Of a stretch of 20,786 nt of DNA, positions 1-8,050 are shown piece by piece. The notes under the pieces were generated by a model. The model was not told where the DNA came from and did no database searches. It saw nothing but the letters and a program-made list of their open reading frames with translations. Both the position numbers and the translations under genes were made by a program. This DNA is from Lachnospiraceae bacterium (GTDB lineage Bacteria; Bacillota; Clostridia; Lachnospirales; Lachnospiraceae). Numbering within the stretch: position 1 is the first letter of the stretch; every line of letters starts with the position of its first letter. The DNA is taken from contig JAGCXJ010000309.1 of the NCBI GenBank assembly GCA_017961385.1, positions 1 to 20,786 of the forward strand, read 5' to 3'.

Positions 1-84
1 ATTTGTCAAAGTTCATTTTTGTTTTGTCATTAGACGCAACTCTGATATAGTATCATGCAGGTGTGCCTTAGTCAAGACTTTTTT

Positions 85-107
85 CCCCTTTTTCTATATA
101 AAAGGGG
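85..107 (+). terminator. Hairpin, possible terminator or attenuator
   Basis: CCCCTTTT (85-92) pairs with AAAAGGGG (100-107) across a 7-base loop. A T5 run follows, but only after TGGG, so the U-tract is not placed ideally. It could end a transcript entering from the left or attenuate one starting near base 57. On the minus strand the stem is followed by A's, so it would not terminate leftward transcription. Confidence 0.3.
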
Positions 108-211
108 TGGGTTTTTATAATAGCATTTATAGATAACAAATTCAACAACTTTTTAAAGTTTTCTCATGTTATAATTCTTTTGGGTGAAATATCGTTGATT
201 TTTACTATTTG

Positions 212-259
212 CAACTGGCAGTTGACAGATTGAAAGGCTGACTTTATGGTATGCAACTG
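212..259. promoter_or_regulatory. Candidate operator: CAACTG inverted and direct repeats
   Basis: CAACTG-G-CAGTTG is a perfect inverted repeat at 212-224 and overlaps the -35 box. A third CAACTG lies at 254-259, near the predicted transcription start. Repeats bracketing the core promoter of a regulator gene suggest autoregulation by its own helix-turn-helix protein. That is inference; the site matches no operator I can name. Confidence 0.4.
222..250 (+). promoter_or_regulatory. Sigma-A-type promoter of the XRE regulator
   Basis: A perfect -35 TTGACA (222-227) is followed by a 17-base spacer and TATGGT (245-250), which matches the -10 consensus at 4 of 6 bases. Transcription would start near 257, leaving a leader of about 70 bases before the ATG at 329. 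Confidence 0.6.
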
Positions 260-328
260 CAGAAATTGTTATAGTCAGGTTGTTCGAACAGAAACTAATC
301 AATCGGATTTACCTAAAAGGAGGAGAAT

Positions 329-1318
329 ATGATTTTAGCAGATAAGATCATTAATGAAAGAAAGAAAAACGGTTGGTCACAGGAAGAACTCGCAGATATG
401 CTAAATGTCTCAAGACAGTCTGTTTCCAAATGGGAAGGAGCTCAAAGCGTACCGGATCTTCAAAAGATCTTAAAAATGGCTGAGATATTCGGCGTGAGTA
501 CCGATTACTTATTAAAGGATGAAATGGAACCCGAAGGCAGTACAGAACTTAAGTACGTGGATGATGACTCAGATACCCCACTAAGAAAGGTTACCCTTGA
601 GGAAGCATCTGAATTTATATCATTAAGGAAGAAAGTCCTTCCAAAGATCGGAATCGGAGTTTTCCTTATGATAACATGTCCGGTCATCCTGGTATTACTT
701 GCAGGTATTTCCTCAAGTTACCCTGACATACTGACAGAAAAAGCTGCAACAGTAATAGGTCTGTTATTTATGTTTATCCAGATCGGAGTGGCAATTTATA
801 CATTTGTAATAAACAGCGAAAAGCTTATGAAGTACAAATTCTTAGAAGAAGAGGCTTTCGAAACAGCTTATGGAGTTGACGGCATGGCCAAGGATCGCCT
901 GGCTGAGTACGAAGCTTCAAATACAAAAGCTCTTACGCTCGGAGTTTTATTATGTGTATTGTGCGCAGTGCCTCTTGTTATCACAGCTGTGATGGAAGCT
1001 CCGAATATAGTAATCATCTGTATGGTGTGTCTGACACTCATACTTGTAGGTATAGCTGTTTATCTTTTCATCTCGGTATGTGCAGTATACAGCTCATACA
1101 AGATACTTCTTCAGACTGATGACTACACACCCAGAAAGAAACGCAAAAACAAAAAACTTGACACTCTTACAAGCTCGTACTGGATATTGATAGTAATAAT
1201 ATATCTCGTCACAAGTTTTATGACAAACGGATGGCATTTCACATGGGTCATCTGGGCTGTTGCCGGTCTGCTGTTTGCACTGGTAAGAAATATAGCAGAA
1301 GCTATGATAAAGGATTAA
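329..1318 (+). CDS. XRE-family regulator with a multi-pass membrane C-terminus
   Basis: The N-terminal 62 residues are a Cro/C1-type helix-turn-helix: SQEELADMLNVSRQSVSKWE at residues 17-36, then SVPDLQKILKMAEIFGVSTDYLL. An acidic linker follows (about 65-90). The rest is membrane protein, with about six hydrophobic segments near 105-127, 139-161, 202-221, 226-253, 284-297 and 303-320. A very basic stretch (PRKKRKNKK) precedes the fifth segment. The ATG has an ideal ribosome binding site, AAAGGAGGAG at 316-325. Membrane-tethered XRE regulators are common in Clostridia and are thought to respond to envelope or membrane signals. The signal and targets here are unknown. It is the only plus-strand gene, has its own promoter with candidate operator repeats, and converges on the long minus-strand operon. 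Confidence 0.9.
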   Translation: MILADKIINERKKNGWSQEELADMLNVSRQSVSKWEGAQSVPDLQKILKMAEIFGVSTDYLLKDEMEPEGSTELKYVDDDSDTPLRKVTLEEASEFISLRKKVLPKIGIGVFLMITCPVILVLLAGISSSYPDILTEKAATVIGLLFMFIQIGVAIYTFVINSEKLMKYKFLEEEAFETAYGVDGMAKDRLAEYEASNTKALTLGVLLCVLCAVPLVITAVMEAPNIVIICMVCLTLILVGIAVYLFISVCAVYSSYKILLQTDDYTPRKKRKNKKLDTLTSSYWILIVIIYLVTSFMTNGWHFTWVIWAVAGLLFALVRNIAEAMIKD

Positions 1319-1322
1319 AGAA

Positions 1323-1351
1323 CAAAACAGAGGGCTTTGCCCTCTGTTTTG
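1323..1351. terminator. Bidirectional intrinsic terminator
   Basis: A perfect 13-bp stem (1323-1335 with 1339-1351) has a 3-base TTT loop and A4/T4 at the stem foot, so it has a GC-rich core and T-rich flank in both directions. It starts 4 bases after the stop of the plus-strand regulator and 3 bases beyond the stop of the minus-strand YgjV-like gene. It therefore serves both converging units. Confidence 0.9.
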
Positions 1352-1353
1352 CT

Positions 1354-1584
1354 TTATTCTTCAGTTGCAGTCACATCATTTTTCATTCTGTACAGTTTGA
1401 AGACCTGCACACCTATCAGTATGCCGTTTAATAGTATGGTGCTGAATGAATGTATCAATGCACCGTATACCACAAAGAGCATGGCCCCGACAAGATCGAG
1501 TATCCTTATCTGTTTTTCACCGTTTCTTGTAAATGCCAGCACTATAAAAGATGTTGCGATTATTCCTATGATCTCGTAATTCAT
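1354..1584 (-). CDS. Small YgjV-like membrane protein
   Basis: This is a 76-residue protein with three hydrophobic stretches, at about 4-20, 28-46 and 47-63. A short polar segment (RNGEKQIR) follows the first helix, then a basic end (KLYRMK). The pattern, with the helix-1 FIVLAF, RILDLVGAMLFVVYG and LNGILIGVQVFKLY stretches, resembles the short half-length members of the YgjV family (about 80 residues; E. coli YgjV is about twice as long). The function of that family is not established. The ATG is preceded by GAGG at 6 bases. It is the last gene of the phosphofructokinase/dnaX run and lies 25 bases after the CvpA-like gene. Membership rests on pattern recognition only. Confidence 0.65.
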   Translation of the reverse strand: MNYEIIGIIATSFIVLAFTRNGEKQIRILDLVGAMLFVVYGALIHSFSTILLNGILIGVQVFKLYRMKNDVTATEE

Positions 1585-1609
1585 TTAAATCCTCATTCCT
1601 TCAAATTCT

Positions 1610-2125
1610 CTATACCTGTGAAAGCTTATCAGATACTGTATCCTTTAGTCCCATTATCAGCTCGATCAGATCAAGCTTTTTTAAATATGTGAGCAGCTCG
1701 CTATCTGCCACGTCCTTGTTTATGATATCTCCGATCTTTCCAAGATAACCCATCTGCGCAGCTGCAGTAACGGCATGAAATATGATCAGTGCGAGTACCA
1801 CTCCCAGTATAGCTCCCAAAAACTTATCGACAAATCCCAGTATCGGAAGTTCCGCTATGGCTTTTACCGATTTTGTGACGACCTTCAGGATACTGTATAC
1901 GATACCAAGTATTATCAGTATGACAACAGAAATGATCGTCTGTTTTGTATCGCCTTTGGAATATGAAGCAAATATCCTTAAGAATATCCCCAGCATTATG
2001 ATCGCGACCGCCAGGGCGACAAAGACAGCCAGGCTGTCAGCCAGTCCTTTTTTTGCTCCTATATATAATCCCAGCATAGCTATCAGCACAGTGACAGCCA
2101 TTGTAACACTAATGTTTATACTCAT
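1610..2125 (-). CDS. CvpA-family-like membrane protein
   Basis: A 171-residue protein with four hydrophobic segments near 5-24, 31-50, 63-82 and 100-123, and a short polar tail. The segment ELPILGFVDKFLGAILGVVLALIIF fits the CvpA pattern of a small-residue-rich helix following P-x-x-G-x-x-x-x-x-x-G. CvpA proteins are inner-membrane proteins linked to colicin V production in E. coli and to envelope stress elsewhere; their biochemical role is unclear. The start lies 2 bases after the upstream stop (TAG-TA-ATG) and has no clear Shine-Dalgarno sequence, so translation is probably coupled to the preceding gene. Confidence 0.7.
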   Translation of the reverse strand: MSINISVTMAVTVLIAMLGLYIGAKKGLADSLAVFVALAVAIIMLGIFLRIFASYSKGDTKQTIISVVILIILGIVYSILKVVTKSVKAIAELPILGFVDKFLGAILGVVLALIIFHAVTAAAQMGYLGKIGDIINKDVADSELLTYLKKLDLIELIMGLKDTVSDKLSQV

Positions 2126-2127
2126 TA

Positions 2128-3318
2128 CTATTCAAACTTTACGACGTCTATTGACGCCTGTCTTACAAATAAATACTTCTTTGCGGATTCAGTTGTGGCA
2201 ACGAACAATACGGGACTTTCAAACTTGTTGTTGTATTTTTCAGTACCGTCTGCATCCACCAACATGCACTCGTTCTCATTATACATAAGAACCTGTCCGT
2301 TTCCGACCACTATATCCTTGAAATCCATGTTGTATCTGTAAGAACCTGTTTTCCTCCCCTTTGTATCATATATATCCATCTTGTACTTGTCTTCACCCGA
2401 AGAATCATAGCTGACAAGACAGACATGTGTCTTTCCGTAATATACTCCCAGAACACTATCGGCAAACAGAATGTCCGCTGTGCTCTTCGGTATCTTTGAT
2501 CCTTCATAGAACATGAGTCTGTTATCCGCAAGAGCCATGAGTGTATCAGAATCCATAAAGTCGAGCGTCGGTACCACAGCATCAGGATATTCGTAGCTGC
2601 TGACTATCCTGTCGGTCACATTCTCTCCGACTCCGCCGAAGTTGTAAAACGTAACTCCGCTCTTCATTACATCGCTGTCCACATGCAGATAGCTTACCGC
2701 CATGACTTCGCCCGAGATCGCAACGCAAAGCGGATAACCGGTCTTTGACATCGTTGCCTTTATCTCGACTATCTTCTCGCCTTTGACATTATATACATTC
2801 ACCCATGAGTTGGCGGAATCCTCGAGTATTGCAGCAACAAGTCCTTCTTTTGAAACGCTGAAGTCTCTTAAAGGCAGGGTAGTATCGATCTCATAGACGG
2901 TTCCGGCACTGTCGACTACGTAAATCTTATGTCCGTCATAATCTCCCACTCCCACATATTCCGAGCTTCTCTTCAAGATCGGATTCTGCATCTCGTAGGT
3001 CATGTTCCATATAACAGAGCCCTTTTCATTGATACAGCTGACACCATCCTTACTGTATACGATGATGCTTCCGTAATTGTTTACATAGGAATTCGTCTCT
3101 ATGCTCACGCGTTCTATGGAATTTGTGACAGTGATCTTTGTATAAAGCTGATTCTTGTAATACACGAGAAGAACCGTAGCCAAAACGACAATGACTGAAA
3201 CGCAAACTAACACCGCCACAAGGTTTTTAAGCTTGTGGAGGTGCAGTTTCTGCGAAAAATTCATATTGTCCCGGTCCGTATCTTCTTCCCTGCCGGGGAA
3301 TCTGCTTATTGTTGCCAT
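2128..3318 (-). CDS. Membrane-anchored beta-propeller protein, DUF5711 type
   Basis: A 396-residue protein with a charged cytoplasmic N-terminus (1-32), one transmembrane helix (about 33-54) and a long extracellular part. The extracellular part is made of repeated beta-rich blades such as GSIIVYSKDGVSCINEKGSVIW, VGDYDGHKIYVVDSAGTVYEID and DKYKMDIYDTKGRKTGSYRY, as in PQQ-like or WD-like propellers. This architecture matches the DUF5711 family, common in Lachnospiraceae and of unknown function. A role sensing or binding something at the cell surface is inference. It lies 11 bases after galM and is followed at 2 bases by the CvpA-like gene, and the two envelope proteins may work together. AAGG lies 9 bases before the ATG. 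Confidence 0.7.
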   Translation of the reverse strand: MATISRFPGREEDTDRDNMNFSQKLHLHKLKNLVAVLVCVSVIVVLATVLLVYYKNQLYTKITVTNSIERVSIETNSYVNNYGSIIVYSKDGVSCINEKGSVIWNMTYEMQNPILKRSSEYVGVGDYDGHKIYVVDSAGTVYEIDTTLPLRDFSVSKEGLVAAILEDSANSWVNVYNVKGEKIVEIKATMSKTGYPLCVAISGEVMAVSYLHVDSDVMKSGVTFYNFGGVGENVTDRIVSSYEYPDAVVPTLDFMDSDTLMALADNRLMFYEGSKIPKSTADILFADSVLGVYYGKTHVCLVSYDSSGEDKYKMDIYDTKGRKTGSYRYNMDFKDIVVGNGQVLMYNENECMLVDADGTEKYNNKFESPVLFVATTESAKKYLFVRQASIDVVKFE

Positions 3319-3329
3319 TATGATAAACC

Positions 3330-4367
3330 TTAAAAGATGAACTTATATACGGTAGTAGTCTTGTATTCCCTGTCAGGACCGAAAACAGCCTGAGGAAACT
3401 CGGGATGGTTTATATGATCCGGATAGTACTGAGTCTCAAGACATAAGCCGTAATTCTTCTGGTATACCTTTCCGTCCTTACCGGCAGTATCCTTAACGTA
3501 GTTTCCTGAGTAGAACTGAATGCCGGGAAGATCACTGTAGACCTCCATGACAACTGAGCTTTCCGGCTCCTTTACCTCAGCTACTTTCTTTATCTCTCCT
3601 GTCCAGTCATCGATACAGTAGTTATGATCATATCCGTTTACCAAAGCCATGATGGGATTTGTTATATCATTATCCCTTCTTATAGGCTTCATTTTTGTAA
3701 AGTCAAGAGGTGTTCCGCTGACTGATGCGATCTCTCCAGTCGGTATACCACCGTCATCGGGCATGGTAAACGTCTTTGCGTTAAGCCACAGCTCATGATC
3801 GAGGATATCTCCGTTTCCATGACCTTTAAGGTTGAAATATGTATGATTGGTCATGTTGATTATCGTATTCTTGTTACTTGTTCCGCTGTAGTCAATCTTT
3901 ATCTCATTGTCATCGGTCAATGTATATGTAACTGAAAGCTCTCTGTCTCCGGGAAGACCGAACTCGCCGTCAGAAAGCGTGGCAGAAAATCTTACACAAT
4001 CATCAGAAGCTTCCGCCTTCCACAGTCTCTTGTTCATGCCTGTATCAAATGCGGTATGGAGATTGTTTTCTCCGTCATTTACTTCCATGCTGTATTCAAC
4101 GTTATCTATCTTAAGCTTTGCCTTGCCTATACGATTGGCATTGGGTGCTATGGTAGATCCAAGATATGTGTCGTTTACTGCATATACTTCCATATCGGGA
4201 CATGTGAGTGCAACGTCTTTCTTTGAACCGTCCTTGCAGGGGATATAGATCCTGTGAAGGATCGCGCCGAAATCAAGAAGATGTATAGCCATCCCGTTTT
4301 TGTTTTCTATAACATATTCTGTTACATCTTTTCCCTGTGCTGTTTTTCCGAATATATTTGTCTTCAT
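3330..4367 (-). CDS. galM: Aldose 1-epimerase (galactose mutarotase)
   Basis: Catalyses interconversion of alpha and beta anomers of aldohexoses, feeding beta-D-galactose-derived sugar into the Leloir pathway in the cytoplasm. At 345 residues it has the usual length for the family. Family landmarks: APNANRIG (74-81), NNLH with His104, NMTNHTYFNL with His175 (catalytic acid), GYDHNY with Asp247, and LETQYYPDHINHPEFP with Glu311 (catalytic base). The usual glycines after the first His (LHGG) are replaced by LHTA, which is a mild departure. The start has GGAGGT just upstream. It follows recR by 26 bases. No other galactose gene is present, so the link to carbohydrate use is only with the operon's phosphofructokinase. 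Confidence 0.93.
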   Translation of the reverse strand: MKTNIFGKTAQGKDVTEYVIENKNGMAIHLLDFGAILHRIYIPCKDGSKKDVALTCPDMEVYAVNDTYLGSTIAPNANRIGKAKLKIDNVEYSMEVNDGENNLHTAFDTGMNKRLWKAEASDDCVRFSATLSDGEFGLPGDRELSVTYTLTDDNEIKIDYSGTSNKNTIINMTNHTYFNLKGHGNGDILDHELWLNAKTFTMPDDGGIPTGEIASVSGTPLDFTKMKPIRRDNDITNPIMALVNGYDHNYCIDDWTGEIKKVAEVKEPESSVVMEVYSDLPGIQFYSGNYVKDTAGKDGKVYQKNYGLCLETQYYPDHINHPEFPQAVFGPDREYKTTTVYKFIF

Positions 4368-4393
4368 TGTTTACCTCCATACATTCTGTATTA

Positions 4394-4993
4394 TCAGACT
4401 TCTATTCTACCTTCCAAAGCTCTTAAAAGCGTCACCTCGTCAATACACTCAAGATCACCGCCGACCGGCACGCCGCTGGCTATCCTTGTAACCTTTACGC
4501 CTGACGGCTTGATAAGCTTGCTGATGTACATAGCTGTCGTCTCTCCTTCGAGACTGGAATTGGTCGCTATTATGACCTCCTTTACATCATCTCCCTTAAG
4601 ACGTTCTATCAGCTCCTTCAGCTTTATATCTCCGGGACCGACACCTATCATGGGAGAGATGGCTCCGTGCAGTACGTGATAAACCCCGCTGTACTTGCCC
4701 GTCTTCTCATATGCAGCCAGATCCCTGACATTTTCCACCACCATGATCGTCGAATGATCTCTGTTTTCATTCGAGCATACCGGACAGATATCGCTGTCAG
4801 TCAATGTAAAGCATTCCTTGCAGTAGCGAACGGTGCTCTTGGCTTCTATGATCGTATTTGCAAGACGCTCAACCCTTGCCTGCGGAAGATTGATAAGATG
4901 AAACGCAAGTCTTCCGGCGGATTTCTCTCCTATTCCCGGCAGAGTACTGAGTTCACTTATTAACTTATTGATAGGTCCGCTGTAGAGGTCCAT
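4394..4993 (-). CDS. recR: Recombination mediator protein RecR
   Basis: A 199-residue protein of normal RecR length. It acts with RecF and RecO to load RecA on single-stranded gaps covered by SSB. Visible parts: a helix-hairpin-helix near 10-30 (LSTLPGIGEKSAGRLAFHL), a four-cysteine zinc finger (C58, C61, C70, C73; CKEC and CPVC), and a Toprim domain from about 80 (TIMVVENVRDLAAYE, then YHVLHGAISPMIGVGPGDI). Its ATG overlaps the TAA of ybaB by one base (TAATG), the classic dnaX-ybaB-recR arrangement with translational coupling. Confidence 0.97.
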   Translation of the reverse strand: MDLYSGPINKLISELSTLPGIGEKSAGRLAFHLINLPQARVERLANTIIEAKSTVRYCKECFTLTDSDICPVCSNENRDHSTIMVVENVRDLAAYEKTGKYSGVYHVLHGAISPMIGVGPGDIKLKELIERLKGDDVKEVIIATNSSLEGETTAMYISKLIKPSGVKVTRIASGVPVGGDLECIDEVTLLRALEGRIEV

Positions 4994-5349
4994 TAAAAGC
5001 CGAAACCTCCGAGTCCGCCAAGTCCGCCTGTCATCTTGCTCATAGCGGATTCATTTGCTTCATCAACCTGCGCAAAAGCTTCATTTATCGCTGCAATAAT
5101 GCTCTCCTGAAGAGTCTCAACATCATCGGGATCGACGATGTCCTTGTCAAGCACCAGGCTCTTTATCGTCTTTTTACCGGTCACTACTACTTCTACTGCT
5201 CCGCCGCCGGCTTTGGCACTGAATTCACTTTCCTCCAGATTCTTCTGGCTTTCCTCCATCTGACGCTGCATACGCTGTGCCTGCTTCATCAGATTGTTCA
5301 TATTGCCGGGCATTCCCATTCCGCCCGGAAATCCGCCTCTTTTTGCCAT
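4993..5349 (-). CDS. ybaB: YbaB/EbfC-family nucleoid-associated protein
   Basis: A 118-residue DNA-binding protein of the YbaB/EbfC family, dimeric and nucleoid-associated, usually encoded between dnaX and recR as here. The N-terminus is Gly/Met-rich (RGGFPGGMGMPGNM). A charged helix follows (MKQAQRMQRQMEESQKNLEESEF), then the conserved core AKAGGGAVEVVVTGKKTIKSL and an acidic helix. A glycine-rich tail (GGLGGLGGFGF) closes it. It begins 5 bases after dnaX; the last dnaX codons supply its ribosome binding site (GAGGAGG, about 10 bases from ATG). Confidence 0.95.
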   Translation of the reverse strand: MAKRGGFPGGMGMPGNMNNLMKQAQRMQRQMEESQKNLEESEFSAKAGGGAVEVVVTGKKTIKSLVLDKDIVDPDDVETLQESIIAAINEAFAQVDEANESAMSKMTGGLGGLGGFGF

Positions 5350-5354
5350 ATAGT

Positions 5355-6923
5355 CTAATCCTCCTCGATTATGTTTGTATTTATTCCCGCCATCTTCAGT
5401 ATATCGGGATATATCGAATCTATCTCAGCCTTGTCCCCGGCTTTCTGAACCTCTATCTCTATCTCTTTATCTATTGAATCGCTGATTACCTTTTTTATGT
5501 TTTCCTTTACCTGATCATTGAGCAGTCTGTCACATGCCGGTTCATCAGAGGGAATGAGTATCAGCAGCTTGTTGTCTGCCGAAAGCGATACGGATACCTT
5601 TGCCATGAGATTCTTGTCAAGCCCTTCAAAGTTGCCTACTATCTGACGCCATCTGTTGACAACATTCTGTATATCCTCAGGCAGTGCATCCGGCAGCTTT
5701 GCTTTCTGAACCGCTGCAGGTGCCTTATCAGATGCGCCGGCTGTATTTATCTGCGGAGCATACGTAATACCCTTTTCAACCTGTTCTTCCAGATTTCTGA
5801 TCCTGTCTAAAACGGTATCTTCTCTGTTTTCCATCTGAGGTCTGCAGAGCTTTATAAGAGCTATCTCTGTCAGTATTCTTTTCTGGGCAGCGTATCTTAT
5901 ATCAGAGGACAGTTCGGAAAAGATCCTGATATAACGCATGATCATATCGGTTTCGCACATATCCGCCTCCTGCTTGAGACGGTTTCTGCTGTCATTTGAT
6001 ACATCTAATACTTCCGCTGCATTGTCAGATGTCTTTACGATCAAAAGATTTCTTAAATACCATGTGAAATCGGTAACAAACTGCGTGAGCTCTCTTCCCT
6101 GGATAACTATCTCCTCAAGAACCTTTATGCACCCGGTCACATCTCTGCCGAGTATATGTCTTAAGAGCCTGCTGAATACCTCTGTATCAACAGCTCCCAA
6201 TACATCGAGCGCATTATCGTAGGTGAGAGTCTTTCCGTAGTGAAATGCAATACACTGATCTAAGAGCGACAGTGCATCTCTCATAGAGCCGTCGGCTGTC
6301 TTTGCTATATATCTTAAAGCCTTTGGCTCGACATCGATATTCTCTCTTGCCATGATATCTTCAAGTCTGTTTGCTATGGTGTCTATGGAGATACGTTTGA
6401 AATCATAGCGCTGGCATCTGGAGAGTATCGTTATCGGTATCTTATGTACCTCGGTCGTTGCCAAAATGAATATACAATAAGACGGAGGTTCCTCAAGCGT
6501 CTTTAGCAATGCATTGAAGGCATTGGTAGACAGCATATGAACCTCGTCTATGATATATACCCTGTACTTGCCCTCCGAAGGAGAATATGAGACAGCCTCG
6601 ATGATGTTTCTGACATCTTCCACACCGTTATTGGAAGCTGCATCCATCTCGACTACATCCATGCTCGCTCCGGCCGCTATCCTCTTGCAGGAATCGCATT
6701 CTCCGCACGGACTTCCGTTAACGGGATGCTCGCAGTTTACGGTCTTTGCAAAAAGCTTTGCAATGGATGTCTTTCCTGTTCCCCTTGTTCCGCAGAATAA
6801 GTATGCGTGACCGATACGTCCCGATACTATCTGGTTTTTCAGGGTCGTTACTATATGGTCCTGTCCCTTGACTTCATCAAAGGTATCAGGTCTGAATTTT
6901 CTGTATAGCGCTACATATGACAT
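5355..6923 (-). CDS. dnaX: DNA polymerase III subunit gamma/tau
   Basis: The clamp-loader ATPase of the replisome. Of 522 residues, the first 370 hold AAA+ domains I-III: Walker A GTRGTGKT (45-52), a zinc-binding cysteine set (C64, C73, C76, C79), Walker B YIIDEVH (123-129), and the SRC arginine-finger motif (168-170). A linker rich in Ala, Lys and Pro (about 385-420) leads to a tau-type C-terminal region. An A AAA AAG heptamer in the zero frame at codons 476-478 could allow a -1 shift (see separate entry). The gene follows pfk by 11 bases and has only a weak Shine-Dalgarno (AGAAAG). It is 5 bases ahead of ybaB. Confidence 0.97.
   Translation of the reverse strand: MSYVALYRKFRPDTFDEVKGQDHIVTTLKNQIVSGRIGHAYLFCGTRGTGKTSIAKLFAKTVNCEHPVNGSPCGECDSCKRIAAGASMDVVEMDAASNNGVEDVRNIIEAVSYSPSEGKYRVYIIDEVHMLSTNAFNALLKTLEEPPSYCIFILATTEVHKIPITILSRCQRYDFKRISIDTIANRLEDIMARENIDVEPKALRYIAKTADGSMRDALSLLDQCIAFHYGKTLTYDNALDVLGAVDTEVFSRLLRHILGRDVTGCIKVLEEIVIQGRELTQFVTDFTWYLRNLLIVKTSDNAAEVLDVSNDSRNRLKQEADMCETDMIMRYIRIFSELSSDIRYAAQKRILTEIALIKLCRPQMENREDTVLDRIRNLEEQVEKGITYAPQINTAGASDKAPAAVQKAKLPDALPEDIQNVVNRWRQIVGNFEGLDKNLMAKVSVSLSADNKLLILIPSDEPACDRLLNDQVKENIKKVISDSIDKEIEIEVQKAGDKAEIDSIYPDILKMAGINTNIIEED
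5490..5496 (-). other. Candidate -1 ribosomal frameshift heptamer in dnaX
   Basis: The minus-strand sequence reads ATA-AAA-AAG-G at codons 476-478, giving the heptamer A AAA AAG in the frame used by E. coli dnaX. A purine-rich AAAGGA lies 6 bases upstream, resembling a stimulatory Shine-Dalgarno. A -1 shift would add seven residues (GNQRFNR) and stop at TAA, giving about 485 residues instead of 522. It would remove only the last 37 residues rather than the whole tau domain, so it may be coincidence. Confidence 0.3.
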
Positions 6924-6934
6924 ATTGAATCTTT

Positions 6935-8008
6935 CTAATCACCGAAGCTTATTCCGAGCATCTTTGCTTCCCTGATGATCGCCGCATCGGGATCGAGCAT
7001 CTTTAGTTTTCCGGCAACATCTTCAAGCGGAACCTTTACGATCTCTCTGTTTTTATATCCGACCATGAATCCGTATTCGTCCTCAAGGATCAGCTTGCCT
7101 GCTTCAGCTCCGAGCCTGCTGGCAAACACTCTGTCATAAGGACACGGACTTCCGCCTCTTTGCATATGTCCGGGTACCGTGACCCTGACTTCCTGACCGG
7201 TCTTTTGCTGTATAAGATCTGCGACCTCGTAAGATACAGAAGGATGCTTTCTGTTGGCAAGCTTCTTCTGATATTCCTTCTTTGAAAGCTTTGCATCTTC
7301 CTTGCTGATGGCGCCTTCCGCTACAGCTATGATGGTGAACCTGTTTCCGTCCTTAAGTCTCTGTTCAACCTTCTTTGCGATCTTATCGATATCAAACGGG
7401 ATCTCGGGTATCAGTATGATATCTGCTCCGCCGGCCATTCCTGCATTGAGTGTAAGATATCCGACTTTGTGTCCCATTACCTCTATTACAAATACCCTGC
7501 CGTGAGAAGCGGCTGTTGTATGTATGCAGTCTATGACTGAAGTTGCAAGATCGACAGCCGACTGGAAACCGAATGTCATGTCTGTTCCGTACAGATCATT
7601 ATCTATCGTCTTTGGCAGAGTTATGACATTTAATCCTTCCTGTCTCAAAAGGTTTGCTGTCTTGTGTGTTCCGTTTCCGCCAAGTATTACAAGACAGTCA
7701 AGTTTGAGCTTGTAATAGTTCTGCTTCATTGCCTCGACCTTGTCGAGTCCGTTCTCATCGGGATCTTTTATGGTCTTAAAAGGAGTCCTGCTGCTTCCAA
7801 GTATTGTTCCGCCTATAGTGAGGATACCTGAGAAGTCTCTTGATGTGAGCATCTTGAAATCACCGTATATCAGACCTCTGTAACCGTTCAGGAAGCCATA
7901 TATCTCAACTTCCTGGCCGCTGTTGTATATCGATTTTACAACACCTCTCATGGCTGCATTTAAAGCCTGACAGTCGCCACCGCTGGTCAACATACCGATT
8001 CTTTTCAT
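6935..8008 (-). CDS. pfkA: 6-phosphofructokinase, mixed-substrate (group III) PfkA type
   Basis: Phosphorylates fructose 6-phosphate in glycolysis. The ATG at 8008 is chosen over one 36 bases upstream because AAAGGAGAG lies just before it and MKRIGMLTSGGD is the normal family N-terminus. This gives 357 residues. Motifs: GGDCQALNAAMRG (10-22), GGNGT (110-114), PKTIDND (132-138), MGHKVG (178-183) and PGHMQRGGSP (279-288). At the position that discriminates phosphoryl donors it has Gly (as in ATP enzymes), but the second position is Lys (PKTIDND), as in PPi enzymes. The Gly/Lys pair is known in some group III ATP enzymes. The Asp expected in GGDG is Asn, which is unusual. It is the first gene of an operon with dnaX, an unusual partner. 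Confidence 0.92.
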   Translation of the reverse strand: MKRIGMLTSGGDCQALNAAMRGVVKSIYNSGQEVEIYGFLNGYRGLIYGDFKMLTSRDFSGILTIGGTILGSSRTPFKTIKDPDENGLDKVEAMKQNYYKLKLDCLVILGGNGTHKTANLLRQEGLNVITLPKTIDNDLYGTDMTFGFQSAVDLATSVIDCIHTTAASHGRVFVIEVMGHKVGYLTLNAGMAGGADIILIPEIPFDIDKIAKKVEQRLKDGNRFTIIAVAEGAISKEDAKLSKKEYQKKLANRKHPSVSYEVADLIQQKTGQEVRVTVPGHMQRGGSPCPYDRVFASRLGAEAGKLILEDEYGFMVGYKNREIVKVPLEDVAGKLKMLDPDAAIIREAKMLGISFGD

Positions 8009-8050
8009 ACCCTTCTCTCCTTTCAGTGAATGCATAAAAATCACTATAAA

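Larger units (their letters stand above)
1..328. other. Intergenic leader region without a gene
   Basis: No convincing coding sequence is visible on either strand. The stretch is AT-rich. It holds an imperfect promoter-like pair (TTGTCA at 24-29, TATAGT at 46-51), a hairpin (85-107), a good promoter (222-250) with CAACTG inverted and direct repeats around it, and a 10-base palindrome TGTTCGAACA at 281-290. On the minus strand TTGACA lies at 3-8, so a divergent promoter may fire leftward out of the window; its -10 box would lie outside. Confidence 0.6.

Noticed and set aside
85..107. Possible riboswitch or T-box leader upstream of the XRE gene.
   Set aside because: Only one short hairpin is visible and no conserved riboswitch or T-box element could be recognised.
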